NCBI RefSeq assembly: GCF_011758765.1
Contig: NZ_JAANOU010000001.1
Span: 5,022,001-5,086,000, forward strand
Direction of reading: 5' to 3'
Source: Amycolatopsis viridis
GTDB taxonomy: Bacteria > Actinomycetota > Actinomycetes > Mycobacteriales > Pseudonocardiaceae
Length of the DNA stretch: 64,000 nucleotides
The notes beneath the pieces are model-generated. The model made no database searches. It saw only the letters and a program-made list of their open reading frames with translations, and was not told the DNA's origin. The position numbers were made by a program, and so were the translations under genes. This document shows positions 34,245 through 42,456 of the stretch, in pieces; the first letter of the stretch is position 1; the number at the start of each line of letters is the position of its first letter.

Positions 34245-36010
34245 TGCGCAGCGCCCTCCTCGAACGTGATGTCCACCAGGTACCCCAGGGTGACGAGCTC
34301 GTCGGCGGAGTAGATCGCGCGGTACCGGGCGCCGCCGCCGGGCTGGCCGAACCACGGCGCGGACACCGCGCGCCACACCGGCACCTCCCGCAGCACGCGG
34401 TATCGCCGGTAGCCGGCGTCCCGCGCCGCCGGTGGCAGCGACCGCTGCGCGAACGGCGTGCCGGCGGGCGCGAACACCCGGCCGCGTGGATCACCGAACC
34501 GGTCCAGCACGGTGTCCGCGGTCAGCACTTCCGGCTCGCCGCCCCCGGTGCCGCCCTCCGGATAACGCTCTCCCGGTGGCCACGCGTACTCCGGCACCTC
34601 GCGGCGCTTCCCGGCCAGGAACCGCCGGTCCCAGTCGCGTTCGGCCAACCCGCCGCGCGGGTCGTACCCGGCGAGCACCTCGGCCGGGGGTGGCGCGGGC
34701 GGTGACGGCAGCCGGCCGTACCCGGCCTCGACCTTCGCCAGCGCGTCCTCGGTGCGGATCAGGTCCGACCGCGGGTGGTCGTGGGGCGGGAACCGCAGTC
34801 CCGGCGCGAAATCGAACTCGAACGGCGGCGCCGGCAGCTGCCGCGCGGGCTTGTCGGTCGCGACGGGCAGATGGCCGATCGGGAACATGTGGACCCGGAA
34901 CAACGCGACGATGGCTTCCCGCTCCTGCCGGGGCGCCCCCACCGGCGGCGCCGGTTCCGGAACGGGCCGCAGGTCCGGCGAGTAGGGCCGGGGCGGACCT
35001 GGCGCGTAGGGCATCGCGACCGGTGCAGCGGGCGCAGGGACGACCGCGGCGGGCGGCGCGAACTGCGCAGGCGGCCCGTACCCGCCCACCGGTGCCGGGA
35101 CCCCCTGCGCGGCGGGCATCGGCGGCGGCGGCACGACCGCGCCGGCGAAACCGGCGGCGACGGTGGCGTTCGCGACGCCGGTGGACGGTGTCGGCACCTC
35201 GTCGAACCCGCGAGACTCGAGTAGCCCCCCGTACTGCGGCAAGGACGGCGGTGTCGGCGGATCGGGCAACCGGATCGGGCCGGTGTCGGTGTCTGCCAGG
35301 GCCGGTTCGGGAACCACGGGCGGGATCACCGGCGGGGTCAGCAGGGACGAGGACACCACCGGCGGCGCACCGAGCACCGCGGGCGACGGCACGATCGCGG
35401 GCGCAACCAGTTCCGGGGCCAGACCGGTGACCACACCGAGCAGCGCGCCCTGCCCGTCCGCCGTCCGGACGCCCGGATTCGGCTCGACGAGCGGGGTGAC
35501 CAGCGAGCCGACCGGCTCCGGCCCGAGCGTCGCGGCCAGCCCGCCGGCCACGACGGCCAGGTTCGCCGCCGTGCCGCGCAGGGTCGTGTCCACGCCGAGG
35601 ATCGCGGTCGGGTGCCCGTTCTCGGCAGCGGCGAGGCTCGCGTCCCGGTTCTTCGCGGCCTCGACGAGTTGCCGCACGAGTTCCACCTTCGCGGCGCCGA
35701 CCTGCTCGGCCGCGTTCTCCAGCCGGTCGGCGGCCTCGGCGGCGCCCCGGGCGGCGACGGTCAGGTGACCCTTCTCCGGGTCGACGAACTCCGACCAGAC
35801 GTGGCCGGCGGCCTCGCCCGCGTCCGCGGACAGCGCGGCGACCGCCCGGCCGGCGTGCTCGTCGGCTTCCCGGGCCAGCGCGGTCAGTTCCCGGTGCGCG
35901 TCACGCCAGGCGACCGCCTGTTCCCGTAACCGGTCCTCGTCCGCTTCGGGCCAGGACAGACCGGTCTCGGCGGCGAGATCGGCGAGTTCCCGCGGCAGCT
36001 CGATACCCAT
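34241..36010 (-). CDS. WXG-type polymorphic toxin with C-terminal TNT (NAD glycohydrolase) domain
   Basis: A 589-residue protein. The N-terminal 100-odd residues are helical, with LSWPEADEDRLREQAVAWRD, like the leader of ESX-exported toxins. A long Pro/Ala/Val-rich middle follows. Residues about 474-589 match the tuberculosis necrotizing toxin domain: LDRFGDPRGRVFAPAGTPF, QRSLPP, YRVLREVPV and APWFGQPGGGARY, including Arg504 and Gln556 at conserved places. TNT toxins hydrolyse NAD. The ATG was chosen at the start of the helical leader; a longer frame upstream runs antisense through the WXG100 gene. Neighbours are a WXG100-like gene and a probable immunity gene. Confidence 0.85.
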   Translation of the reverse strand: MGIELPRELADLAAETGLSWPEADEDRLREQAVAWRDAHRELTALAREADEHAGRAVAALSADAGEAAGHVWSEFVDPEKGHLTVAARGAAEAADRLENAAEQVGAAKVELVRQLVEAAKNRDASLAAAENGHPTAILGVDTTLRGTAANLAVVAGGLAATLGPEPVGSLVTPLVEPNPGVRTADGQGALLGVVTGLAPELVAPAIVPSPAVLGAPPVVSSSLLTPPVIPPVVPEPALADTDTGPIRLPDPPTPPSLPQYGGLLESRGFDEVPTPSTGVANATVAAGFAGAVVPPPPMPAAQGVPAPVGGYGPPAQFAPPAAVVPAPAAPVAMPYAPGPPRPYSPDLRPVPEPAPPVGAPRQEREAIVALFRVHMFPIGHLPVATDKPARQLPAPPFEFDFAPGLRFPPHDHPRSDLIRTEDALAKVEAGYGRLPSPPAPPPAEVLAGYDPRGGLAERDWDRRFLAGKRREVPEYAWPPGERYPEGGTGGGEPEVLTADTVLDRFGDPRGRVFAPAGTPFAQRSLPPAARDAGYRRYRVLREVPVWRAVSAPWFGQPGGGARYRAIYSADELVTLGYLVDITFEEGAAQ

Positions 36011-36012
36011 GT

Positions 36013-36333
36013 CTACCCCCGCGCCGTGTCGGTGATCGCCTGCTCCGCGTCCTCTTCGGACCCGCGGAAGCGGCCGGCGGCCTCGCCGACGGTCTGCCCG
36101 AACCGCGACAGCCGCCCGGAGAGGTTGCGCAGCACGTCGAGGGTTTCGCCGGCGCGGCTCGCGTGTGCGGCCGCGAACGCCTGCCCCACGGCGTCCGTGC
36201 CCCACGCGCGCTCGGCCCCGTCGAGGGCGCGTTCGAGTCGTTCCGCGACCGCCGCCGCCCGGAGGGCCAGGCCGTCGAAGTCGCCGGAGGAGACCGCGAG
36301 CCGGTCGGCGTCGGTCTCGAACCCGGCGCTCAT
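36013..36333 (-). CDS. WXG100-like (ESX-type) small protein
   Basis: A 106-residue helical-hairpin protein. AERAWGTDAVGQAFAAAH places a WGTD turn near the middle, in the position of the WXG motif, with helices on both sides. Such proteins are type VII (ESX) secretion substrates or chaperone-like partners. The ATG overlaps the stop of the upstream YbaB-like gene (ATGA), and its own stop lies 2 nt before the toxin gene, so all are translated from one message. It may escort the toxin to the ESX channel. Confidence 0.75.
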   Translation of the reverse strand: MSAGFETDADRLAVSSGDFDGLALRAAAVAERLERALDGAERAWGTDAVGQAFAAAHASRAGETLDVLRNLSGRLSRFGQTVGEAAGRFRGSEEDAEQAITDTARG

Positions 36334-36755
36334 CGGGTCATCCAGCGGTGGTCCTCGAGGCTCTCGTCGTCAGGCACGGGTCGCGGTTTCGCGGGCGCGA
36401 TCTCGGTGGCGTCGAGGTCACCGGTGCCGAGCAGCAGCGCCTGCGGATCGGTCCCGGCCGGCAGTACCGGCGCCAGCACCTCCCCCGCGCGGGCGAGCGC
36501 CCGCACGGTGGCTTCGGCGGTGATCCGCACGATCTGCTGCGCCAGCTCGTTGGGCCGGTAGCGCCAGTACGCGCCCTCGGCGACGGTCAGCGAGGTCAGG
36601 GTGCCGCGCGGGCCGACGGTCGCCGTGATCAGCCCGTCGGCGTCGGTCGCCGAGGCGGTGACGGCGGCGAGCGCGCGTTGCGCGGCGGCGAGGTCTTCCC
36701 GGCTGCGGCGGTAGTCGGCGAGCAGTTCCTCCACCTGCGCCCGATGCTCGGTCAC
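36330..36755 (-). CDS. YbaB/EbfC-family protein heading the toxin operon
   Basis: A 141-residue protein with an N-terminal coiled helix (EELLADYRRSREDLAAAQRAL) followed by SATDADGLITATVGPRGTLTSLTV, the beta hairpin of the YbaB/EbfC nucleoid-associated family. YbaB-like genes are regularly found before WXG100 and polymorphic toxin genes in actinobacteria; whether they bind DNA there or serve secretion is not settled. The GTG start follows GAGGAGGGG. The 234-bp region upstream must hold the operon promoter; I could not identify clear boxes in it. Confidence 0.75.
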   Translation of the reverse strand: MTEHRAQVEELLADYRRSREDLAAAQRALAAVTASATDADGLITATVGPRGTLTSLTVAEGAYWRYRPNELAQQIVRITAEATVRALARAGEVLAPVLPAGTDPQALLLGTGDLDATEIAPAKPRPVPDDESLEDHRWMTR

Positions 36756-36989
36756 GGCACCCCTCCTCGCGAGTACAGCAGTCGGCTCGGACTCGGACGC
36801 GCGCCGACGCGCTCCGGTTCCCCCTCCGACAACAGGTTGCCTCATCGCGCGGAAATACGCATCGGGGCGCCGAGGTGTGTCGGGCACGCGACGCAATCGA
36901 GACCGGGCGGAGAGAAATCCACGCGGTACCAACGGTTTCCGGCGCACGTGTCACCGAGCGCACTCGGCGATTCGCTGGATCGGGTGAAG

Positions 36990-37535
36990 TCAGCGGGCGC
37001 CGCGGCCACGCGTGTGCGGACCCTGCTCGCCGGGGAAGTCGTCGTACGGGTTGTCGTTGACCTGGCGGTAGATCATCGTGTGCACCCGCTCGACGCGCGG
37101 GATGTCCTCGAACCGCAGCGGCTCGTCCGAAGCGGACTCGATCACCAGCGTGCCGCAGCCGAAGATCCGGTCCACCAGACCGTGCTCGAACTGGACGCTG
37201 CTGATCCGGCCCATCGGGATGTCGATCCCGGTCCGCTTGATCACGCCCTCGCGGACGATGAGGCGATCGGTCGTGACGATGAAGTGGGTGGTGCGCCAGC
37301 GGATCAACGGCACCACGAAGAACGCGATGATCAGCACGACCGCGACGACGGCGATCGCGATGCGGGCCATGTCGTGCCACGGGGCGGGCGCACCGGCGGC
37401 GAGCGCAACGAGCCAGATGGCCACCCCCAGTGTCACGAGGAACCCGAGCACCGGACCGATCAGCATCTTGGCGTGCGGATGGCTGTGCACTATGACCTGC
37501 TCGTTCTCACTGAGCAGATCGTCGGGGTAGGCCAC
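36990..37535 (-). CDS. PH (bacterial pleckstrin homology)-domain membrane protein
   Basis: A 181-residue protein with two membrane helices (about 25-48 and 58-80) and a C-terminal bPH2/DUF304-type domain: THFIVTTDRLIVREGVIKRTGIDIPMGRISSVQFEHG, given here only in parts, ending RVHTMIYRQVND. It corresponds in place and form to Rv3278c, next to birA. It is 22 nt downstream of birA on the same strand. The function of the family is unknown; an envelope role is likely from the topology. Confidence 0.85.
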   Translation of the reverse strand: MAYPDDLLSENEQVIVHSHPHAKMLIGPVLGFLVTLGVAIWLVALAAGAPAPWHDMARIAIAVVAVVLIIAFFVVPLIRWRTTHFIVTTDRLIVREGVIKRTGIDIPMGRISSVQFEHGLVDRIFGCGTLVIESASDEPLRFEDIPRVERVHTMIYRQVNDNPYDDFPGEQGPHTRGRGAR

Positions 37536-37557
37536 TGCGAACTCCTCTCGCGACGAT

Positions 37558-38379
37558 TCACCGTACCGGGCGCAGGTGCACGACGTCTCCGGCGAACACG
37601 GTGTGCCGCTTGCCGTCCTGGCCGGTCACCTGCAGCTGGCCGGACGCGTCGACGTCCTCCGCCGTGCCGGTGATCGTCTGGTCGCCCGGCATCAGCACCC
37701 GCACCTCCTGACCGAGCGTCTCGCAGCGGGCCCGGTAGTCGGCCAGCAGCCCGGCTCGCGCCAGGTCACCACCGGCCGCCCGCCAGCGGTCCTCGCGGTC
37801 GGCGAGCGCGGCCAGCAGCAGCGCAGCGATGTCGGTGCGGTCGGTGGTGCGCGCGCCCTGCTCGGCCAGCGAGGTCGGCATCAGCCCGCCCGCGCCCGGC
37901 TCGACACCCGGGCCCAGCGGGCGCACGTTGAGCCCGATGCCGAGCACCACGGCGACCTCGTCCCCCGCGACCGCCTCGGACAGGATCCCGGCGCACTTGC
38001 CGCGGTCCGGTCCGGCGAGCACGTCGTTGGGCCACTTCAGCACGGCATCGACGCCGAGTTCCACGGCCAGGTCGGTCACCGCGAGCCCCGCGGCGACCGC
38101 GAGCGACCCGAGCGCGCTGAACGGCACCCCGGCCGGGCGCAGCAGCACGCTGAGGTACACGCCACTGCCCTTCGGCGAGGCCCACAGCCGCGCCCGCCTG
38201 CCGACCCCGGAAGTCTGCTCCTCGGCGATCAGCACGGTGCGGTCCGCCGCGCCCTCGACACCGGCCTTGCGCAGGTCGGCGTTCGTGGACCCGGTGCTGG
38301 GGACGACGTCCAGCGCCGCGTACGGACCCTCCGGCGCGAGCAGTTCGGCCCGCAGCCGCGCGGTGTTGATCGCGTTCAT
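37558..38379 (-). CDS. birA: Biotin-[acetyl-CoA-carboxylase] ligase
   Basis: A 273-residue biotin protein ligase that forms biotinyl-AMP and attaches biotin to the carrier lysine of AccA3. Motifs: STGSTNADLRK, EEQTSGVGRRARLW (the biotinyl-AMP binding loop, GRGRxGR variant), SVLLRP, LKWPNDVLAG and KCAGILSE. There is no N-terminal helix-turn-helix, so it is a group I ligase and not a repressor. It is in one operon with the PH-domain gene, and lies 20 kb from its probable substrate genes in the same block. Confidence 0.93.
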   Translation of the reverse strand: MNAINTARLRAELLAPEGPYAALDVVPSTGSTNADLRKAGVEGAADRTVLIAEEQTSGVGRRARLWASPKGSGVYLSVLLRPAGVPFSALGSLAVAAGLAVTDLAVELGVDAVLKWPNDVLAGPDRGKCAGILSEAVAGDEVAVVLGIGLNVRPLGPGVEPGAGGLMPTSLAEQGARTTDRTDIAALLLAALADREDRWRAAGGDLARAGLLADYRARCETLGQEVRVLMPGDQTITGTAEDVDASGQLQVTGQDGKRHTVFAGDVVHLRPVR

Positions 38380-38478
38380 GGGGAAAGCCTATTCGCCCGC
38401 CGTCACGCGGGCGGGGGTCCGGTCGTTGGATCCCGGTGACGGGCGAGGGCGGTGTCTTTTAGTGTGGACGAGGTGACC

Positions 38479-39606
38479 ATGCGTTTCCGATCGTGGGGGC
38501 GGGCCGCTGCCGGGCGTGCCCTGATCGCGCTGATCCTCGTTGCCGCCGTGGCGACCTGCGGGTGGCTGCTGGTCGAGCCGCCACGCCGGGCGGTGCAGAC
38601 CGCCGCCGACGTGGTGCCGGCCGAGCAGCCGGGCGGGAACGCGGCGATCGCGGCCGCGCCCACCGTGCTGGAGCCGAACGCGCCGGAGCAGGCGCAGGCT
38701 CCCCAGGAACAGGGCCGCAGCGAGCTGGAGAAGTGGGCGGCGAACCTGAGCGGGCCGCTGGACATCCCGGAGCGCGCGCTGATCGGGTACGCGACGGGCG
38801 AGCTGACGCTGCGCGACGAGGACCCGGGCTGCCACCTGTCGTGGGTGACACTCGCCGGGATCGGCAAGGCCAGCTCGAACCACGGCCGGTTCGGCGGCGC
38901 TTCGCTGGCCGCCGACGGGCGGATGACGAAAGCGCTCGGCGCGGTACCGCTGACCGGCGCCGCCGGCGAACCCGCCACCGAGCCGCGCAGCGGTCCGATG
39001 CAGCTGACGCAGAGCGAATGGCATCGCGCCGGGGCGCACGGTGATCTCCAGGACATCGACGACGCGGCGGTCGCCGCGGGCCGCACGTTGTGCGCGGGCC
39101 GCACCGATCTCCAGGCCGGCCAGGGCTGGTGGAAGGCGGTCGCCGGGTACCGCGATTCGGACCTGTTCCGCCAGCAGGCGCTCGGCAACGCGCAGCTGTA
39201 CGCGCAGCTGTCGCTGGACCCGGCGTCGGCGTCCGCGCCGTCGGTCCGCGCCACCCGGTTCGCCCTCGACCAGCTCGGCCTGCCGTACGTGTGGGGCGGC
39301 AACGGGCCGGACGCGGGCGCGGCCGGGTTCGACTGCTCGGGCCTGACGAAGGCCGCCTACGACGCGGCGGGCATCGACCTGCCGCGCACGGCGGACACGC
39401 AGTTCCGGTCGGTCTCGCCGGTCACCGAACCGAAGATGGGCGACCTGGTGTTCTACGGCAACCCGGCCACGCGCATCCACCACGTCGGGCTCTACCTGGG
39501 CAACGGGCTGATGATCAACGCGCCGACCGAGGGCATGGCCATCCAGATCGCGACGTACCGCACCCGCACCGACGACTACGCGGGCGCCGGCCGCCCGGCG
39601 CGCTGA
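38479..39606 (+). CDS. NlpC/P60 cell-wall endopeptidase with degenerate transglycosylase domain
   Basis: A 375-residue exported protein with a membrane anchor at about residues 13-32. The C-terminal domain is NlpC/P60: FDCSGLTKAAY with catalytic Cys286, RIHHVGLYLG with His335, and MINAPTEG, where Asn347 takes the third polar position. Between them, residues about 95-250 resemble a lytic transglycosylase domain, but the usual GIGxxESNHG reads GIGKASSNHG, so Ser132 replaces the catalytic Glu. It should cut peptidoglycan stem peptides. The ATG has GAGG 5 nt upstream. A strong stem-loop follows the stop. Confidence 0.85.
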   Translation: MRFRSWGRAAAGRALIALILVAAVATCGWLLVEPPRRAVQTAADVVPAEQPGGNAAIAAAPTVLEPNAPEQAQAPQEQGRSELEKWAANLSGPLDIPERALIGYATGELTLRDEDPGCHLSWVTLAGIGKASSNHGRFGGASLAADGRMTKALGAVPLTGAAGEPATEPRSGPMQLTQSEWHRAGAHGDLQDIDDAAVAAGRTLCAGRTDLQAGQGWWKAVAGYRDSDLFRQQALGNAQLYAQLSLDPASASAPSVRATRFALDQLGLPYVWGGNGPDAGAAGFDCSGLTKAAYDAAGIDLPRTADTQFRSVSPVTEPKMGDLVFYGNPATRIHHVGLYLGNGLMINAPTEGMAIQIATYRTRTDDYAGAGRPAR

Positions 39607-39637
39607 GCGCCGGTGCCGGCTGCCCGGGTGGCGGAAC

Positions 39638-39674
39638 GGGCCGCCGCCGGAGCTGTGATCTTCGGCGGCGGCCC
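39638..39674. terminator. Bidirectional stem-loop terminator
   Basis: Perfect 12-bp arms GGGCCGCCGCCG (39638-39649) and CGGCGGCGGCCC (39663-39674) with a 13-nt loop lie between the convergent NlpC/P60 and FAD-oxidoreductase genes. It is suited to stop transcription from both sides, though no T tract is present. Confidence 0.75.
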
Positions 39675-39700
39675 ACCCGGTGGTCACCCGCATCCGGTTG

Positions 39701-40885
39701 TCACACCGTGATCGCGCGCGGCTCTTCCACCCCGACGGTGTGACGCCGGCGAACCGGGAGCATCGACGTCGGGTGGGCGATGCTCCACGCCGCGGCCCGG
39801 CAGATCAGCTCCTTGAGCCACGCAGCCGCCCGGCCGGTGACCGCGGACGGTTTCGGCTGGTCGTCCGGGGTCACCCACTGCACGACGGCGTCCCGGCGGC
39901 CAAGGCTGATGCACTGGGCGGTGTAACCGATCTCGTTCCGGGGGATCCGGCCGCCGGTGAGGCGGGCGGCGATGGCGTCCGCGGCCAGCTGGGCGGTGGG
40001 GACCCCGGAGGCGCACGACATCCGCAACGGTGCGCCGGTCGCGCCCGGCGCGAACGCGGCATCACCGACGGCGTAGACGTCGGGGTGCGACACCGACCGC
40101 ATGGTGTCGTCGACGACGATCTGCCCGGCCGGGGACACCCGCAGGGTCGTGGCCGCGGCGAGGGGGTGGACGGCGAAACCGGCGGTCCAGATGGTCACGT
40201 CCGCCGGGATCGCGCGGCCGTCGGCGGTGATCACGCCGGCGGGCTCGACGCCCGCGATGTCGGTGTGCTCGTGCCGGGAGATGCCGAGCCGGTCGAACGC
40301 CGTGCGCAGGTGGCGCTGGGCCTTCTCGCTCAGCCAGTCGCCGAGGCCGCCGCGGGCCGCGAGCGAGACCGCGAGGTCCGGCCGGGCTTCGGCGATCTCG
40401 GTGACGGTTTCGATACCGGTGAGGCCGCCGCCCACGACGAGCACGGTTCCGCCCGCGGCAAGACCGGCCAGCCGCTCACGCAGCCGCAGCGCCGACTGCT
40501 TGCCGGCGAGGTTGTGGGCGTACTCGGCGACGCCCGGGACACCGCCGTCGGCCGCGGCACTGCCGAGGGCGTAGACGAGCGTGTCGTAGGTGATCTCGCT
40601 GCGGCCGTCGGCGTCGCTGATCTCGACGATCTTGCGTTCCGCATCCACAGCGGTGACCCGCGCCAGCCGCACCTGCACGCCGGTGCCGGCGAAGACGTCG
40701 GTGAGCGCGCGGCGCGTCAGCTCCTGGCCGGTCGCGAGCTGGTGCAGGCGAACGCGCTCGACGAATTCGGCGTCGGCGTTGACGAGGACGATCTCGGCGT
40801 CGGCGGGGTGCAGGCGCTTGGCCAGCCGCCCGGCGGCGTTGGCTCCGGCGTATCCGGCCCCGAGAACGACGATGCGGTGCTTCAT
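39701..40885 (-). CDS. FAD-dependent NAD(P)H dehydrogenase-like oxidoreductase
   Basis: A 394-residue flavoprotein with two dinucleotide folds: IVVLGAGYAGANAA at the N-terminus (FAD) and VLVVGGGLTGIETVTEIAE (NAD(P)H), and SVSHPDVYAVGDAA near the C-terminus. It resembles type II NADH dehydrogenases and related carotenoid or quinone reductases but lacks a membrane helix. It lies directly downstream of an ECF41 sigma-factor gene, and oxidoreductases are the usual partners and targets of ECF41 factors. Confidence 0.82.
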   Translation of the reverse strand: MKHRIVVLGAGYAGANAAGRLAKRLHPADAEIVLVNADAEFVERVRLHQLATGQELTRRALTDVFAGTGVQVRLARVTAVDAERKIVEISDADGRSEITYDTLVYALGSAAADGGVPGVAEYAHNLAGKQSALRLRERLAGLAAGGTVLVVGGGLTGIETVTEIAEARPDLAVSLAARGGLGDWLSEKAQRHLRTAFDRLGISRHEHTDIAGVEPAGVITADGRAIPADVTIWTAGFAVHPLAAATTLRVSPAGQIVVDDTMRSVSHPDVYAVGDAAFAPGATGAPLRMSCASGVPTAQLAADAIAARLTGGRIPRNEIGYTAQCISLGRRDAVVQWVTPDDQPKPSAVTGRAAAWLKELICRAAAWSIAHPTSMLPVRRRHTVGVEEPRAITV

Positions 40886-40971
40886 GGTCTCCCTCACTCC
40901 CTGTCGGGCTGGTGTCGCTTCCTGAACCGGGCAGCGGCACGAAACCTGACAGCGGCGAGCGGTGATCCACG

Positions 40972-41916
40972 TCACCAGGTGTCGACGAGCGGGTCCCCGT
41001 GGTCGGCGCTGGCCCACTGGCGGGTCGCGCGGTCGAGCTTGCCGGGGTTCGCCTGCGCATGGACGGCCGCGACGCCGTCGGTGGTCACGTCCAGCGTCAC
41101 GACCGCGGCGACGCGGTCGCCGACCGTCATCACCAGCGCGGGCGCGCCGTTGGCGACCGCGGCGTACAGGACGGGACGGCCGCCGATCATCTCCCATTTG
41201 GCCGCACTGGGCTGGAACAGCGTGCGCAGGAACCGGGCCACCCGCAGCGCACCGGTGACCGGGCGCGGCAGCGAGAAGACCACGCCGCCGCCGTCACCGA
41301 CGCTGATCGCGTCGTCGGCCAGCATCTTCACCAGCGAGTCGGTCCGGCCGCTGAGCGCGGCGGCGAGGAACTCCGCCACGATCTTGCGGGCCGCGGACGC
41401 ATCGACCGCCACCCGGCGCCGTCCTTCGGCGAGGTGCTGCCTGGCGCGCCGGTAGATCTGCTGGCAGTTCGACTCGGTGAGGTCGAGCACCTCGGCGATC
41501 TCGCCGTGCGAATACCCGAACGCCTCGCGCAGCACGTACACGACCCGTTCCCGGGCCGAGAGCCGCTCCATCAGGGTGAGCATCGCGATCGACACCGATT
41601 CCCGCTGCTCGACGGTGGCGGACGGGCCGAGCAGCGGGTCCCCGGCGAGGACCGGTTCCGGCAGCCACTGACCGACGTAGGTCTCCCGCCTGGCCCGCGC
41701 CGAGGTGAGCCGGTTGAGGCAGATGTTGGTGAGCACCTTGGTCAGCCACGCTTCGGGTGTCCCGATGTGCTCCCGGTCGGCGGACTGCCAGCGCAGGAAC
41801 GTGTCCTGCACCGCGTCCTCCGCGTCGGTCGCCGATCCCAGCAGGCGGTACGCGATGGCCGCCAACCGCGCCCTGGCCCGCTCGAACAGCTCGACCTCGT
41901 GCGCAGCGACCACCAT
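40972..41916 (-). CDS. ECF41-group sigma factor (SigJ-like)
   Basis: A 314-residue sigma factor. Region 2 includes AYRLLGSATDAEDAVQDTFL and region 4 SARERVVYVLREAFGYSHGEIAEVL. The extension after it is a SnoaL-like domain of about 120 residues. ECF41 hallmarks are present: WLPEPV between the regions, GDGGG in the extension, and NPGKL near the end. In this group the extension acts as a built-in regulator in place of an anti-sigma factor. ECF41 genes lie beside oxidoreductases, as here. The ATG fits the family start. Confidence 0.88.
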   Translation of the reverse strand: MVVAAHEVELFERARARLAAIAYRLLGSATDAEDAVQDTFLRWQSADREHIGTPEAWLTKVLTNICLNRLTSARARRETYVGQWLPEPVLAGDPLLGPSATVEQRESVSIAMLTLMERLSARERVVYVLREAFGYSHGEIAEVLDLTESNCQQIYRRARQHLAEGRRRVAVDASAARKIVAEFLAAALSGRTDSLVKMLADDAISVGDGGGVVFSLPRPVTGALRVARFLRTLFQPSAAKWEMIGGRPVLYAAVANGAPALVMTVGDRVAAVVTLDVTTDGVAAVHAQANPGKLDRATRQWASADHGDPLVDTW

Positions 41917-42359
41917 GGTGCGAAATTACCTTCTCCGGTTCCGGCCGTCAGCAGGTCACCTCCCGTGCCTTCCGCCGGCGTGGCCGCGGCGCCTTCCCGC
42001 AGCGAAAGGGCCAGCGCGGCGAGGGGGAACAGGGTGAGCCACAGGTTGGGCAGCCACCAGGCGGGGTCGAACTCGCCGCGCAGCGCCCAGAAGCTGATCG
42101 CGAGCAACCCGGCCGCGTGGGTCAGGGCGAGCGAGACGGCCCGCAACGCCGTCGCGCCGGCCCGGCGACGGCGCGTCCAGCGCAGGGACATCAGGCCGGT
42201 GGTCGCGGCGATCACGTCCAGTCCCAGGAAGGACCAGTTCCACGCGTTGAGCACCGGTTCCGGGTAGGGCGGGATGATCCGGACGACGTTGGCCAGCCAG
42301 TACAGCAGGAAGCCGACGTCGGTGCCGAACATCAGGCGCTTGACCCACTTGTCGGACAT
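41742..42359 (-). CDS. Small membrane protein (DUF5360-like), 3' end overlapping sigJ
   Basis: A 205-residue frame whose first 120 residues have three or four membrane helices (FGTDVGFLLYWLANVVRIIPP, LGLDVIAATTGLMSL, LALTHAAGLLAISFWAL, NLWLTLFPLAALALSL), like actinobacterial DUF5360 proteins. The last 58 residues are read out of frame through the start of the sigma-factor gene and have no protein-like character. Either the protein is longer than usual, or a frameshift just before 41916 has removed its normal stop. A perfect palindrome lies just upstream of the gene. Confidence 0.55.
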   Translation of the reverse strand: MSDKWVKRLMFGTDVGFLLYWLANVVRIIPPYPEPVLNAWNWSFLGLDVIAATTGLMSLRWTRRRRAGATALRAVSLALTHAAGLLAISFWALRGEFDPAWWLPNLWLTLFPLAALALSLREGAAATPAEGTGGDLLTAGTGEGNFAPWWSLRTRSSCSSGPGRGWRPSRTACWDRRPTRRTRCRTRSCAGSPPTGSTSGHPKRG

Positions 42360-42424
42360 CGCATCCCCCAGGACGCGGGTGGCGGCGCCGGGAGCGCTCG
42401 CTGTTGACACCCACCCCGCCAACA

Positions 42425-42442
42425 GTACCGTCTGGACGGTAC
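42425..42442. promoter_or_regulatory. Perfect 18-bp palindromic operator candidate
   Basis: GTACCGTC (42425-42432), spacer TG, GACGGTAC (42435-42442). After one mismatched base on each side, AAC/GTT also pair. This is the form of a TetR-family operator. It lies about 65 bp upstream of the DUF5360-like gene and just after the stop of the dehydrogenase gene, hence in the promoter region of the DUF5360-sigJ unit. No TetR gene is adjacent. Confidence 0.7.
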
Positions 42443-42456
42443 AGTTGACCAGGTAG

